From contig CALVJY010000006.1 of NCBI GenBank assembly GCA_944332455.1, positions 24,623 to 88,622 of the forward strand: a DNA stretch of 64,000 nt, written 5' to 3'. The notes beneath the pieces were generated by a model that did not search any database, was not told the origin of the DNA, and saw only the letters and a program-made list of their open reading frames with translations. How positions within the stretch are numbered: position 1 is the first letter of the stretch; the number at the start of each line of letters is the position of its first letter. The position numbers and the translations under genes were made by a program. This DNA comes from an uncultured Clostridia bacterium. GTDB lineage: Bacteria > Bacillota > Clostridia > Christensenellales > HGM11417. Of this stretch, positions 16,846-26,431 are shown piece by piece.

Positions 16846-19251
16846 TCAGATCTCCATGCCGGGCAGTTCGGTCAGCTTGCCGTCGAAGCGGAGGGTCTTG
16901 ACCTCGAACTTGCCGAAGGTCAGGGCGATGCGGCTTTCCCCCATGCGGAACTCGGCCTTGGCCTCCCCGGCGGTGTTGTTGAACAGCCGGACGATCAGCC
17001 CCCTGCCGTCGTCGGCCTTTTTGAGGGCCTGCAGGGTGACGTTCGGGTCGGAGATGCCCACCTCGAAGGGTTTGGCGCTGCCGGCCTTCCCGCCGGGGAA
17101 GACGCTGACCGCAAAGGGCGTGCGGACAAATTCCAGGGCCTTGCGCTCCAGCTCCTGCTCCCGGGCCGGGCCGATGCGGAAGCGGTAGTTGCGCTCGCTC
17201 TGGTCCATCTTTTTGGTAAAGCGGCCCTCGGGCAGGATGCTCCGGTCCAGAATGGGATGGGCGCAGTAGGTCGTCCCCCGCATCAGCGAGAGGAAAAGGC
17301 TGCCGTTCTCGAAGTGGCTGCCGTAGATACAGTCGTTCCAGACCCCGAGCAGGTCCTTGCCGCTCTCCACGGCGACAAAGCGCTGGGAGACGTTTTCCCG
17401 GCCGTCCGTGAACAGCTCGTCTATGCCGAACACGGCCTGACCGAAGACCCGGCCGGCCCCGCAGACCGGAAGCTCCAGCTTGACGATCTTGTTGACATCG
17501 CCGGGGAAGAGGTCGACCAGCACGTCCACCTCGTCGTTGTTTTTCCAGATGCGGTACTCCACTCTGGCCCGGGTGTTGTCCCGGCGGAAGAAGGCCTCGA
17601 CGCCCAGGTAGATCGGGCCGTCCTCGATGACCTGCACCGGCTTCATGCCGGCAAACACCCCGTCGGGCTCCTTCATCAGCTCGAAGGGCTTGGGATCGGT
17701 ACCCAGGCGGGTCCGCTGCTCGGCCCCCATCCCCCAGGGATCGGGATTGTCCTCGAACAGATTCAGCCGGCAGGCGTCCTGCAAATAGTCCTTTCCGTTC
17801 ACCCGGAAGCTCTTCAAAAGTCCGGTCTTCCCGTCGATCTCCACCCGTTTTCTGCCGTTGTCAAAGACCAGATCCTCCGACTTTTTGGCGGACTCGGCCT
17901 TGACCATGTCCACAAAGACCCGGAAGCGGTTCAGAGAAAGGGGCTTAAGTTCGGCCTCGAACACCACCTTTTTGCGCCAATCCAGATGGATGTTGCTCTC
18001 CTCCTTGACCACCTGGAAGAACACCGGTTTTCCGGCCTCGTCGGTCATGCGGATGCGGGAGGTCACTTCCTCGCTCCAATTCTGGTCGGCCAGCATGAAT
18101 TCGCAGGCCACGTTGGCGGTCAGGGCGTAGGGATGGGGATTGAAGACCACGATGGGATACTCCCCCTCCCCGGCCGCCTCCTGCTCCCGGCAGAGGGCGA
18201 ACAGGGCGGCGGACTTGACCTTGTCGGTCTCGTTCAGGCCGTGCAGGAAGATCATCTCTCCGTTCTCCTCCCCGGCGCGGATGCAGCTGCCGGGCAGCAC
18301 GTCGTGGAATTCGCCGGTCAGAAGGTCTTCCTCGGCCAGCGCCAGCCGCTCGGTGGGATAGTCCATCAGCCCCTTCTGCTCGGCCAGCGCGGCCATGATC
18401 TCGGCGTAGTACAGCTCGTTTTCCAGCCGGATGTGGCGCTGCTTGACCTTGTTCATGGAGGTGTAGCACCCCGGCATGGAGATGTGCAGGGACTTTTTGA
18501 AGACCGAGGTCGGCCCGATCTCGGCAAAAAAGGCCTCGGGGGTAGAGTGGATGTACTCGTTCTCCCCCTCTTTTTGAAGGATTTCGATGTCGGCGAGGTC
18601 CTTGGCCGAGGGGCCGCCGCCGTGGTTGCCCACCCCCCAGAGCACGCAGACGGTGTCTTCCTTCTGGTTTTCGGCCCGCTCGCGGATGGCCCGGGCCGAG
18701 TCGCCCAGGGGAGAATTGTAGCCCGCCGAGGAGCGGAAGGCCTTGACGCGGCTGCCGTCGAAGCCCTCCCAGATGAACTGATCGGCCTCTAAGCTCAGCT
18801 CAGGCGGATAGGGGCGGCAGAACAGATAGCTGTCCTGCCCACACTTGGTCAGGATCTGGACCAGCCCCCGGCTGTGGCCGAAGGGATCGACGTTGAAGGC
18901 CGTGGTCGACCATTCCCCGAACTGCTCGGTAAAATACTTCTTTCCGCGCAGGACCTGGCGGACCAGGCTCTCCCCGGCGGGCAGGTTGCAGTCGGGCTGC
19001 AGAAACCAGCCCCCCATGACCCGCCATTTGCCCGCCTTGATCAGCCGGCGGATCTCCTCGAAGAGCTCCGGATCGTACTCCTGAGCGTACTTGTAGACCG
19101 TCACCTCGTTGTGACAGAACACATAGTCGTACTTTTCGGCCAGCTTGACCGCCGAACGGAAGGTGGAGAGGGCCGCGCTGGCTCCCTCCTGCCAGTCCCA
19201 CTGCCAGATGGGATCGATGTGCGCGTTGCAAATCATGTGTACTCGTTTCAT
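16846..19251 (-). CDS. GH38 alpha-mannosidase (locus 2)
   Basis: An 801-residue cytoplasmic GH38 enzyme, clearly homologous to the locus 1 enzyme. It has HIDPIW (His11, Asp13), the nucleophile in NVDPFGHS (Asp122) and EFHDVLPGSC. There is no signal peptide. It is translationally coupled to the upstream GH106-like gene by a 4-bp ATGA overlap, so the two enzymes probably act on the same imported glycan. Two GH38 genes about 9 kb apart under different regulators suggest different substrates or linkages. Confidence 0.95.
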   Translation of the reverse strand: MKRVHMICNAHIDPIWQWDWQEGASAALSTFRSAVKLAEKYDYVFCHNEVTVYKYAQEYDPELFEEIRRLIKAGKWRVMGGWFLQPDCNLPAGESLVRQVLRGKKYFTEQFGEWSTTAFNVDPFGHSRGLVQILTKCGQDSYLFCRPYPPELSLEADQFIWEGFDGSRVKAFRSSAGYNSPLGDSARAIRERAENQKEDTVCVLWGVGNHGGGPSAKDLADIEILQKEGENEYIHSTPEAFFAEIGPTSVFKKSLHISMPGCYTSMNKVKQRHIRLENELYYAEIMAALAEQKGLMDYPTERLALAEEDLLTGEFHDVLPGSCIRAGEENGEMIFLHGLNETDKVKSAALFALCREQEAAGEGEYPIVVFNPHPYALTANVACEFMLADQNWSEEVTSRIRMTDEAGKPVFFQVVKEESNIHLDWRKKVVFEAELKPLSLNRFRVFVDMVKAESAKKSEDLVFDNGRKRVEIDGKTGLLKSFRVNGKDYLQDACRLNLFEDNPDPWGMGAEQRTRLGTDPKPFELMKEPDGVFAGMKPVQVIEDGPIYLGVEAFFRRDNTRARVEYRIWKNNDEVDVLVDLFPGDVNKIVKLELPVCGAGRVFGQAVFGIDELFTDGRENVSQRFVAVESGKDLLGVWNDCIYGSHFENGSLFLSLMRGTTYCAHPILDRSILPEGRFTKKMDQSERNYRFRIGPAREQELERKALEFVRTPFAVSVFPGGKAGSAKPFEVGISDPNVTLQALKKADDGRGLIVRLFNNTAGEAKAEFRMGESRIALTFGKFEVKTLRFDGKLTELPGMEI

Positions 19252-22160
19252 GTCCGCCTCACCAGCTTGATTTCTATCATCTCCCCCATCCTCTCCTCGA
19301 TGAGATTCTTCCCCTCCGTAAAGGTCTGTTCAGGGATCAGGAGAAAGGGGGTTTTGACGTTAAAGTTGTCCTCCCAGCCCCGGATTCCGGCAAAGGTCCC
19401 GGGGCCGGTGTATTCGTTGTCGCAGTCGAAGTAATGAAAGGGCCCCATCATGTTGCGGTCCCCCGTCCGGCAGGTCACCGTCAGGGTGTTCCGCCCCTTC
19501 CGGACGGTCCCGGCCCGGGCAAAGCCGTCGGTCACAAAGACCTCCGGCCCGCCGTTCAGCGAGAGGCCGTACAGGGGGTAGGTGCAGGCCAGACGGATCT
19601 CGGCCTCCCCCTCCTCCGCTGACTCGAAACTCCCCTCGTACACCGCCCGTCCGCGGTAGAAGGGAAAGTTTGCCTCGGTGGGTTGGCCCTCCGGCCGGCA
19701 CAGGTATTCGCCGGTCAGGTTGACAAATTCCCGCTCGGCGTTTCGCCGCCGCTCGCTCCTTCCTCCCACGTAAAAGGGGCCGCGGAGGTAGATCGGCTCG
19801 AATTCGGTGTTGTAAAAGTAGATGTTGCTCTCGGTCTCGAAGGCCCCTTTTTCCAATTCGGCCCGTGTGCGACGGATGGAATAGAGGGCTTCTACCCTGT
19901 TTTCCCCCTCCTGCAAAGTCCCGGAGATATCGTAGGTCTTGAAATCCGGATCATAGTACCAGCCACCCGAGGGCGAAATCTCCCGGCCGTTGACCCGCAC
20001 AGAACGCAGTTCCTCGCTGCCCTCCAGCACCAGCGTCAGCGGGCCGGAAAAGCCCCGGTTGACAAAGGGCCAGACGATGCGGACCTCGGCGGCCTCCCGG
20101 ACGGCCGCGTGCACGGCCTCGTTGACCCGAAAGGTGTTGCCCTTCAGGATCAGCTGATCCTCCACCCAGCCCTCGCAGTCGTCGACCACCATCATGTTGT
20201 CTTCCAGCGGGCGGTAGGAAAATTCCACTTTTTTTCGGAGCAGGACCTCCTCGTCCGGCCGGCAGGTCAAAGCCTCCAGTCTGTCGGCGCGGGGGCGGTA
20301 GACCGACGGCTCTCCCCGCAGGTCCAGCACGACGTTTTCGCCCCCCTCCAGAGAGAGCTGGTATTCCTTCCCCTCCCAGGAAAAGCGGGCCCGGCAGTCC
20401 CCGGGCAGGGTGTTGCGCACAAAGACGACCTCTCCCTCTTGGCAGGTCCTGACGGTCAGCCCCAGCGGCAGAGGGCGGAAGTCCTCCTCCCCGTACAGTT
20501 CGAAGACTGGTCTCAGTCCGTAGCAGCGGAGCTGTTTTTTCATCAGGGAGGGGCCCAAGGTGAGCGGCTGCAGAAGGCCCTCGACCTGCCACTGCCGGAA
20601 GAGGTCGGAGGGCTCCCCCTCCACCCGTTCGGGCAGCTTCTGCACGTAAAGCAGCAGCCCGCCGCCCCGGGCAAATTCCTCCAGCAGGGCGCAGGTCTCC
20701 CGGGAGGGGCTGATCCCCAAGGGCAGGACTACGGCCCGGTAGGCGTACCCGCCCACCCGAAGCCTGCCGCCCCCGGCCTCGGCCCGGAGCTCCCGCATCA
20801 GGGTCTCGTCGCCCAGATGAAAGTCCACGTTGACGGCCAGCAAATTTTCCAGCAGCACCCGGTAGGCCGTGGCCAGCTCGCTGCAGTCCTCCTCCACGCC
20901 CCCGCCGGTCAGGGTATCCGCGAAGGTCTTCAGGGGCAGCGATGTGCGGACATTGCGGTAGCTCGCGAAGATCCCGCCCACGGGATTGAGCACCAGCACC
21001 TCGGTCCGCCGCTGTCCCGCGGCCGCATATTCGGCCAGCTTTTGCATGGGACGGGAGACCCGGTCAAATTTTTCGTAATAGTTGAGATGAAAGGAAAAGG
21101 TGGGCGGATAGTCCCGCTTGCGCCGGCCCGTTGCCGAATAGGGCGACAGATGGAGACAGGCGGTGTTGATCCCGTGCATGGCCTGGAAAAACCAAAGATC
21201 CAGCCAGTCCGAGGGGCGGGCGGCGTGTCCGGAGGCCCCGAAGGTCTCGGAGAGCACGCCGGGCTTGTTCATCTGTTCAGCCGCCGAGGAGACCTGCTTG
21301 AGCAGAGTGACCGGAGGCGTCCGTTTGCCCAGCACGTCGATGCCGGGCACCCCGAAATCGGCATAACAGGGCATGACCGAGCCCTGGGTCTGGACCTGGG
21401 AAAACACCCCGTCCTCGGCCGCCATGTGGCCGGTAAAAAGAAGGCCGTGAGCCCGGCACCAGGCGCCGATCTGACCGGTGTAGGAGGCCCGGTAGCGCTC
21501 GGCCACCAGCCGGCGGTAGTCATACTTGACCCGGTTGGCTCCCGGCGCCGTCAGAAGAAGGAGGTTTTCCTTCAGCGAGTAGCCATATTTTTTCTCAAAC
21601 AATTCGAACAGCCCCTCGGTGTAGGGATAGCCGTGGTTGGACAGCTGTGGCTCGTCGGTGAAGATGCCGGGGATGGCGGAGCCGAACAGATCCCCCACCT
21701 CCCGGGCGTAGGCCTCGTAGGTGCAGTCCAGAAAGGCCCGGACAGCATCCGGATTCATCAGATCGGCGTAGCTGGAATTTTTCCGCCGCACAAAGGCGGT
21801 GTTCTCCCCCTCGAAGAGGGCCAGCACCTCGTCGTCCGACCGGAGTTCCTCCGCCTTGACGGGGAGCATCCAGGTCTGACAGAAGGTCGGATCCCGCCTG
21901 GGTACTCGGCCGCCGGCATAGCCCGAGGGCCAACCGTTTTCGTCGTAGAGCCAGGCCTCCAGCCCGTACTTACGGGCGGTCTCGACCGAAAAGCGGATCC
22001 GGTCGAACCACTCTTCCGAAAGATATTCCACCTTCAGCCCGGCTCGGGCATGCATAAAAAAGCCTCCGATCCCCGCGGCCTGGAAGCCTCGGATGATCTC
22101 GTCCAGGCGATCCTTTTCCAGATCGCCGTTCCAGGACCAAAATGCCAGAACGCGCTGCAT
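19248..22160 (-). CDS. Large intracellular glycosyl hydrolase, GH106-like
   Basis: A 970-residue protein without a signal peptide. The N-terminal barrel-like region has FWSWNGDLEKDRLDEIIRGF, GIGGFFMHARAGL and WLYDENGWPSGYAGG, then GIFTDEPQ, a probable acidic active-site segment. This pattern is seen in proteins annotated as GH106-related or alpha-L-rhamnosidase-like. The C-terminal half resembles beta-sandwich galactose-binding-like domains. Starts at ATG 22160 after AAGGAG and has its own promoter (22217-22245). Family placement is from motif memory; the sugar removed could be rhamnose or another residue. Confidence 0.7.
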   Translation of the reverse strand: MQRVLAFWSWNGDLEKDRLDEIIRGFQAAGIGGFFMHARAGLKVEYLSEEWFDRIRFSVETARKYGLEAWLYDENGWPSGYAGGRVPRRDPTFCQTWMLPVKAEELRSDDEVLALFEGENTAFVRRKNSSYADLMNPDAVRAFLDCTYEAYAREVGDLFGSAIPGIFTDEPQLSNHGYPYTEGLFELFEKKYGYSLKENLLLLTAPGANRVKYDYRRLVAERYRASYTGQIGAWCRAHGLLFTGHMAAEDGVFSQVQTQGSVMPCYADFGVPGIDVLGKRTPPVTLLKQVSSAAEQMNKPGVLSETFGASGHAARPSDWLDLWFFQAMHGINTACLHLSPYSATGRRKRDYPPTFSFHLNYYEKFDRVSRPMQKLAEYAAAGQRRTEVLVLNPVGGIFASYRNVRTSLPLKTFADTLTGGGVEEDCSELATAYRVLLENLLAVNVDFHLGDETLMRELRAEAGGGRLRVGGYAYRAVVLPLGISPSRETCALLEEFARGGGLLLYVQKLPERVEGEPSDLFRQWQVEGLLQPLTLGPSLMKKQLRCYGLRPVFELYGEEDFRPLPLGLTVRTCQEGEVVFVRNTLPGDCRARFSWEGKEYQLSLEGGENVVLDLRGEPSVYRPRADRLEALTCRPDEEVLLRKKVEFSYRPLEDNMMVVDDCEGWVEDQLILKGNTFRVNEAVHAAVREAAEVRIVWPFVNRGFSGPLTLVLEGSEELRSVRVNGREISPSGGWYYDPDFKTYDISGTLQEGENRVEALYSIRRTRAELEKGAFETESNIYFYNTEFEPIYLRGPFYVGGRSERRRNAEREFVNLTGEYLCRPEGQPTEANFPFYRGRAVYEGSFESAEEGEAEIRLACTYPLYGLSLNGGPEVFVTDGFARAGTVRKGRNTLTVTCRTGDRNMMGPFHYFDCDNEYTGPGTFAGIRGWEDNFNVKTPFLLIPEQTFTEGKNLIEERMGEMIEIKLVRRT

Positions 22161-22216
22161 AAAAAATCTCCTTGCGGCCCCTCAGGCCGCCGGCCCGGAA
22201 CATATCTTCTGGGCGT

Positions 22217-22245
22217 ATTGTACACGATTTGCGCCGAAAAAGCAA
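22217..22245 (-). promoter_or_regulatory. Promoter of GH106-like/GH38 operon
   Basis: On the minus strand, TTGCTT, a 17-bp spacer and TACAAT, about 57 bp upstream of the ATG at 22160. Confidence 0.72.
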
Positions 22246-22352
22246 GCGGATTTCCCCAAAAACTTGGCCGCCTTGTCCTTTTGTTTTTCAAGAGCCCCAG
22301 CTGGGTGGATTTTGGAGTACTGACGGCCGGTTCGTTCCCTTGGACAGACAGA

Positions 22353-22374
22353 GGACCGCCCTTTCGGACGGTCC
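22353..22374 (-). terminator. GAAA-tetraloop hairpin after surface-protein gene
   Basis: On the minus strand GGACCGTCC-GAAA-GGGCGGTCC forms a 9-bp stem with one G-U pair. It follows a smaller GGCCGA/TCGGCC stem. There is no long U tract, so it may stabilise the mRNA end rather than terminate efficiently. Confidence 0.5.
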
Positions 22375-22413
22375 CCGGTTTGTCTGTTCGCTGAGGCCGA
22401 TTTAACTCGGCCG

Positions 22414-25227
22414 TCAGCTTCTCTTTTTCTTGCGGATAACGGCCGTTGTGCCCAGCACCAGAACCGAGAGCGCGGCGCTGCCCCCGAAGACCCCGCCGTT
22501 GCAGCCGCCGTTGCAGCCGTTCGGCCCGTCGGAGGGATCGGAGGGATCCGTTCCGGGGTTGTCGGGATCATCGGGATCGTCGGGATCCTCGGGCTGGGAG
22601 GGCTCCCAGGCCCCGGTCTGACCGATGGACTCGATCTCCCACTCGTTGTAGAACTCCGCGCGGGTGTCCATCCAGCAGCCGAAGCTGACGTACACGCCGT
22701 CTGCAAAGGTCTCGGGGTTGTAGTCCTCGGTGTAGGGCAGCAGCATCAGCGAGTAGCATCCGGCGATCTCCTGTCCGTCGGCCCCGTAGACCACGGTCTC
22801 GATCTCGAAGCGCTCCCTGTCGTCGTTGGTCTTCAGATTGACCACCACGCGGGCCCCCTCGGGGATGATGCTGATCTGGGAGGGGCTGACCTCGTTGTCG
22901 GTGTTGTAGTAGGCCTTGGTAAAGGATTCCTGAGCCATCCAGTACATCACGCTCATGGCGCCCAGGGAATTGCGGGTGATCAGGCTTCCGTCCTCATTGA
23001 AGACTCTGTCAGAGAAGCACACCCAGGAGTTGTTGCTGCCGCTGGCTGTGCCGTCGCCGGCGATATAGCCCCACTGATCGACCGTGAAGACCACCTCGAC
23101 GCCCTTGGAGAGATCGAAGGCCTGCGTGTAGATGACGGCGTTCTGGCCGTTGGTGGAGTAGACCACGGAATCCTCCTTCAGCTCGATGTCGCCGTACTCG
23201 GCCCCCTGGCTGGTCCCGGAATAGATGATCCATCCCAGTTCCTCCAAACGGGCGTTGAAGGCGTCGATCAGCGCCTGTCCGGCGGCCACGGCCGCTTCGG
23301 CGGTCTCCCGGTCCTCGGCGGAAAGCAGGTCGGTGTTCTGCACGGCGGCGATGGCCGAAGCCATGGTCCGGGTCTGCTGGTAGGCGGTGATGCCGGCCTC
23401 GGTCAGCTCCTCCACCTCGGTCACGGCGGGCTGGATCAGGGTCCAGGCGGCCTCCTCGACGGCGGCGTCCTTGGCGGCGATGCGGGCCTCAAAGGCGGCG
23501 GCCTCCTCCAGGCCGGAGTAGTCCCCGATCAGGGCCTTGAGGGCCAGGGCGGCGCGGATCTCCTCGATGGAGGAAAGGGGCGCGGCCTCGTAGTTGGCGA
23601 TCTGATTGTCGATGATGGCGGCGGGGTCGAGCTCGCTCTCGGCCTCGGCGATGATGTCCGCGATGCCGTCCAGGCGGTCGGTCAGCGCGGTCTTGATGCT
23701 TTCATCTGCGCCCAGCGCGGCGATGCCGGCCCGGAATTCTTCGGTGTTGATGAGCGCATAGGCGGCCTTGGCGGCCACGATCTTCTCCGCGTCGCTCATG
23801 TCCAGATGCTCGACCTCGTAGATGTCCAGATGGGCGTCCACCACGGCCAGCAGATCGGCGGCTTCGGTCAGGGCGGCGCTGTAGGAGGCGGCCTCCTCCT
23901 CGGTGGCCGAGATGACGGAGGCGTAGGTGGCGGTCACCTCGGTGTTCACGGCGGCGTACAGCGTCTCATAGACGGCGGCTCCTTCCCGGTCGGTGAGCGA
24001 GGCATAGCCCTCGCCGGCCAGGGCAGCAAAGGAAGTCTGAAGCTCCTGGATCCTTCCGGTCACGTAGGTGTTGACCGTGCCTCCGGCCAGTTCCTTGACC
24101 TTGGCGTCGGCCGCGGCCAGATTGGCCTCCAGCTGCATGACGTCGCGGTCGGCGATGCGCAGCTGCGCAGCCTTGGTCATGTCGATGGCGGCACGCTTTT
24201 GCAGCCACTCATCCACCTCTTCGATGGAGGTAATTTCGGTCTCGTCCAGCACCTCGAGGTAGCTCTCCAGGGCGGTGCGCACGGGGTTCAGGATGTCGGC
24301 CTCGTACTGGGTGCGGAAGGTGTCGTTGACCTCGATGACATAGGTCAGGAAGATGCCGATGTTGTCGTTCCAGTCGGGGTCGCTGACGTTGATGGCCAGG
24401 TTGGTGTGCCCCTTGTCGGCCCTGGCATAGTCGGGATCGTCGGCCCCGATGACCAGCTCGGAGGTGTAGGAGGCCGGCACGGTGTAGGTGATCTGCCCGC
24501 TCTGATGCAGGACCTGGATGCCCCAGCTGCCGTCCTCGTTCTGCCAGGTGTAGATGGAGAAGCAGTAGCTGCCGGGATCGTCCGCGCTCACCGTAAAGTT
24601 CATGACGTTGTTGTTTTCGTTGGTGCTCTGCAGACCGTCGACAGGTGCGCTGTTGTGGGCGGTCAGCAGGGCGGACTGGAAGGCGGTGGGGCTGTCCTGA
24701 TAGATGATCAGGCTGATGCCTTTCTCGTTGACCTGGGGATGCTGAAGGGCGTTGTAGCTGCTGCTGAAGGTCAGATTGAGGTGGCCGTTGATGCCGCCCA
24801 TGTCCAGCATGTTCAGGTTGATGTTGGTGTTTTTGAGGTCCACGCCGTAGCCGTAGCGGAAGCGGGCTCCGCCGCCGGCATAGACCATGGACAGCTTGGC
24901 CACGCCATAGTCCACATTGACGCCGTTGCCCACCTTGCCTCCGTTGGCGCCGGGATGGCTGATGGGATCCCCTCCCAGCACGTTGGTGATGTTGCCGGCG
25001 GCGTCAAAGGCGGGGACGCGGATGCCGTAGTCCAGCCGCTTGCCGGCCGTCAGGGAATACTCGGCCGAATGGTCCAGATTCTCAGGGATGGAGAACCCGT
25101 CGTAGCTGTCCAGCTTGACCAGGGTGTTCTCGGCGAAGGCGGGTCTTACGAGGAAGACGGCTCCGCAGAGGATCAGGAGCGCCGCCAAAATAGCGGTGAC
25201 GGCGGTTTTGGTGCGTTGCTTCAACAT
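22414..25227 (-). CDS. Large secreted, membrane-anchored surface protein with helical stalk
   Basis: A 937-residue protein. The signal peptide (ILAALLILCGAVFLVRPAFA) is followed by a beta-rich N-terminal domain to about residue 300. An Ala/Glu-rich helical region of about 350 residues looks like stacked three-helix or coiled-coil modules. A second beta-rich domain (YSGTSQGAEYGDIELKED onward) precedes a Pro-Asp-Asp linker, a Cys-rich GCNGGCNGG, a hydrophobic helix and a KKKRS tail. The two beta domains may be carbohydrate-binding. It ends the run of genes that starts with the ABC importer, so it is probably a surface receptor for the same glycan. No named family recognised. Confidence 0.8.
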   Translation of the reverse strand: MLKQRTKTAVTAILAALLILCGAVFLVRPAFAENTLVKLDSYDGFSIPENLDHSAEYSLTAGKRLDYGIRVPAFDAAGNITNVLGGDPISHPGANGGKVGNGVNVDYGVAKLSMVYAGGGARFRYGYGVDLKNTNINLNMLDMGGINGHLNLTFSSSYNALQHPQVNEKGISLIIYQDSPTAFQSALLTAHNSAPVDGLQSTNENNNVMNFTVSADDPGSYCFSIYTWQNEDGSWGIQVLHQSGQITYTVPASYTSELVIGADDPDYARADKGHTNLAINVSDPDWNDNIGIFLTYVIEVNDTFRTQYEADILNPVRTALESYLEVLDETEITSIEEVDEWLQKRAAIDMTKAAQLRIADRDVMQLEANLAAADAKVKELAGGTVNTYVTGRIQELQTSFAALAGEGYASLTDREGAAVYETLYAAVNTEVTATYASVISATEEEAASYSAALTEAADLLAVVDAHLDIYEVEHLDMSDAEKIVAAKAAYALINTEEFRAGIAALGADESIKTALTDRLDGIADIIAEAESELDPAAIIDNQIANYEAAPLSSIEEIRAALALKALIGDYSGLEEAAAFEARIAAKDAAVEEAAWTLIQPAVTEVEELTEAGITAYQQTRTMASAIAAVQNTDLLSAEDRETAEAAVAAGQALIDAFNARLEELGWIIYSGTSQGAEYGDIELKEDSVVYSTNGQNAVIYTQAFDLSKGVEVVFTVDQWGYIAGDGTASGSNNSWVCFSDRVFNEDGSLITRNSLGAMSVMYWMAQESFTKAYYNTDNEVSPSQISIIPEGARVVVNLKTNDDRERFEIETVVYGADGQEIAGCYSLMLLPYTEDYNPETFADGVYVSFGCWMDTRAEFYNEWEIESIGQTGAWEPSQPEDPDDPDDPDNPGTDPSDPSDGPNGCNGGCNGGVFGGSAALSVLVLGTTAVIRKKKRS

Positions 25228-25306
25228 AATGTTTCCTCCTTATGAAAGATTATGTTTTCGAATTTGCGCCCGCTCCGGACCGGGCCGGACGGGTGCGGTT
25301 TTTTGT

Positions 25307-26314
25307 TCAGTCGGCCAGGCGGTAGACAAAGTTCCAGCTGTTGACTTGGATCCCGGCGTCGTAGGTGCCGGGCATCTCCCAGCCGATGTTGGTGTGGAAG
25401 ATCTGCAGATCGGACAGCTCGGTCTCGCGCAGGGTGTCCAGATCCTCGAAGGTCTTCAGTTCCTCCAGAGCTTCCTTGACGTGGGGCAGGATGTCGTAGT
25501 CCACCGAGTAGCTGCCCCCCTCCTCCACGACCTGACGGCCCATGACCTCCCTCATGTCCAGGGTGTAGATGGCCTTGCCGGTGGCGGTATCCTTGCCGCC
25601 GTCCACGATGAGGTTCTGTGGGCACCAGGTGTAGCGGTTGTCAAAGAACTGCAGGCCCAGCCAGAACCAGTCTCCGTAGTCGGGGGACTGGGGATTGACG
25701 TTCTGAATGGCCACATACCACTGGAACTGGGCGGCGTGCAGCCCCTGGTTGGCGGAAGAGCCCATCTTGTCCTCGAACTTAAGAAAGTCGAAGTCGATCT
25801 GCATCCGCAGTTCGCTCATCTTGTCCAGATTGGGGATCTCGTCCAGGCTGTAATTCTGGGTGAACAGCAGGTGGGGCCAGGATTCCCCGTTCTGCCGGGG
25901 GCGCTCGCCGTAGTCCACCGAGGCGTTGACCTCCATGTAGAAGGCCCCCGTGAGGTTGTTGACCTTCAGGACCTTGGAGCCGTTGGGGCTCTGAAAGACC
26001 TTGAAATCCCCTTCCTCGGTGTAGACGGTGTCGGCGTTGATCTGGTCCTGGCTGCCCTCCTCGTTGATGCCCCAGCGGGAGAGGGTGTGATCGACCGCGC
26101 CGTTGTAGTCGATCCAGTTTTTGTCGGACATGTAGGCGATCGAAAACCCGTAGTCAAAGTTGGGCTGTACGAAGATATTTTTCAGTTCGGGTTTCACTTC
26201 TCCTCCGGGGTCGCTGGATTCCTGACTGCTCTCGCCCGGGGTCCCCCCGCAGGCGGCCAGGCCCAAGGTCAGAAGGGCCAGCGCAACCAAACACATTTTT
26301 TTCAAAAAATTCAT
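25307..26314 (-). CDS. Lipoprotein, paralogue 1 of a tandem pair
   Basis: A 335-residue protein with a lipoprotein signal (lipobox LGLAAC) and a Ser/Glu-rich linker. The body shares conserved blocks with the next gene upstream: GESWPHLL, LHAAQFQWYVAIQNVNP, WLGLQFFDNR, VDGGKDTATGKAIYT and TNIGWEMPGTYDA. The predicted fold is beta-rich with many aromatic residues, fitting a carbohydrate-binding jelly roll, but no named family was recognised. It lies between the surface protein and the second lipoprotein in the importer operon. Confidence 0.82.
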   Translation of the reverse strand: MNFLKKMCLVALALLTLGLAACGGTPGESSQESSDPGGEVKPELKNIFVQPNFDYGFSIAYMSDKNWIDYNGAVDHTLSRWGINEEGSQDQINADTVYTEEGDFKVFQSPNGSKVLKVNNLTGAFYMEVNASVDYGERPRQNGESWPHLLFTQNYSLDEIPNLDKMSELRMQIDFDFLKFEDKMGSSANQGLHAAQFQWYVAIQNVNPQSPDYGDWFWLGLQFFDNRYTWCPQNLIVDGGKDTATGKAIYTLDMREVMGRQVVEEGGSYSVDYDILPHVKEALEELKTFEDLDTLRETELSDLQIFHTNIGWEMPGTYDAGIQVNSWNFVYRLAD

Positions 26315-26431
26315 CTTGTTTCCTCCCTTTCAAAAGGTTTGTCGGCCAAAAATCGAGACCTTCCTCGGTCTTCGGACGCTCGCTTTTTCCGCCTCCGCAG
26401 ACGTTTGTCAGAACTTCCGGCTCCTGCGGGT

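Noticed and set aside
19683..22394. A 903-codon plus-strand frame opposite the GH106-like gene
   Set aside because: Composition is typical of an antisense shadow; it has no ribosome-binding site or family motif, and the minus-strand gene has promoter, ribosome-binding site and conserved motifs.
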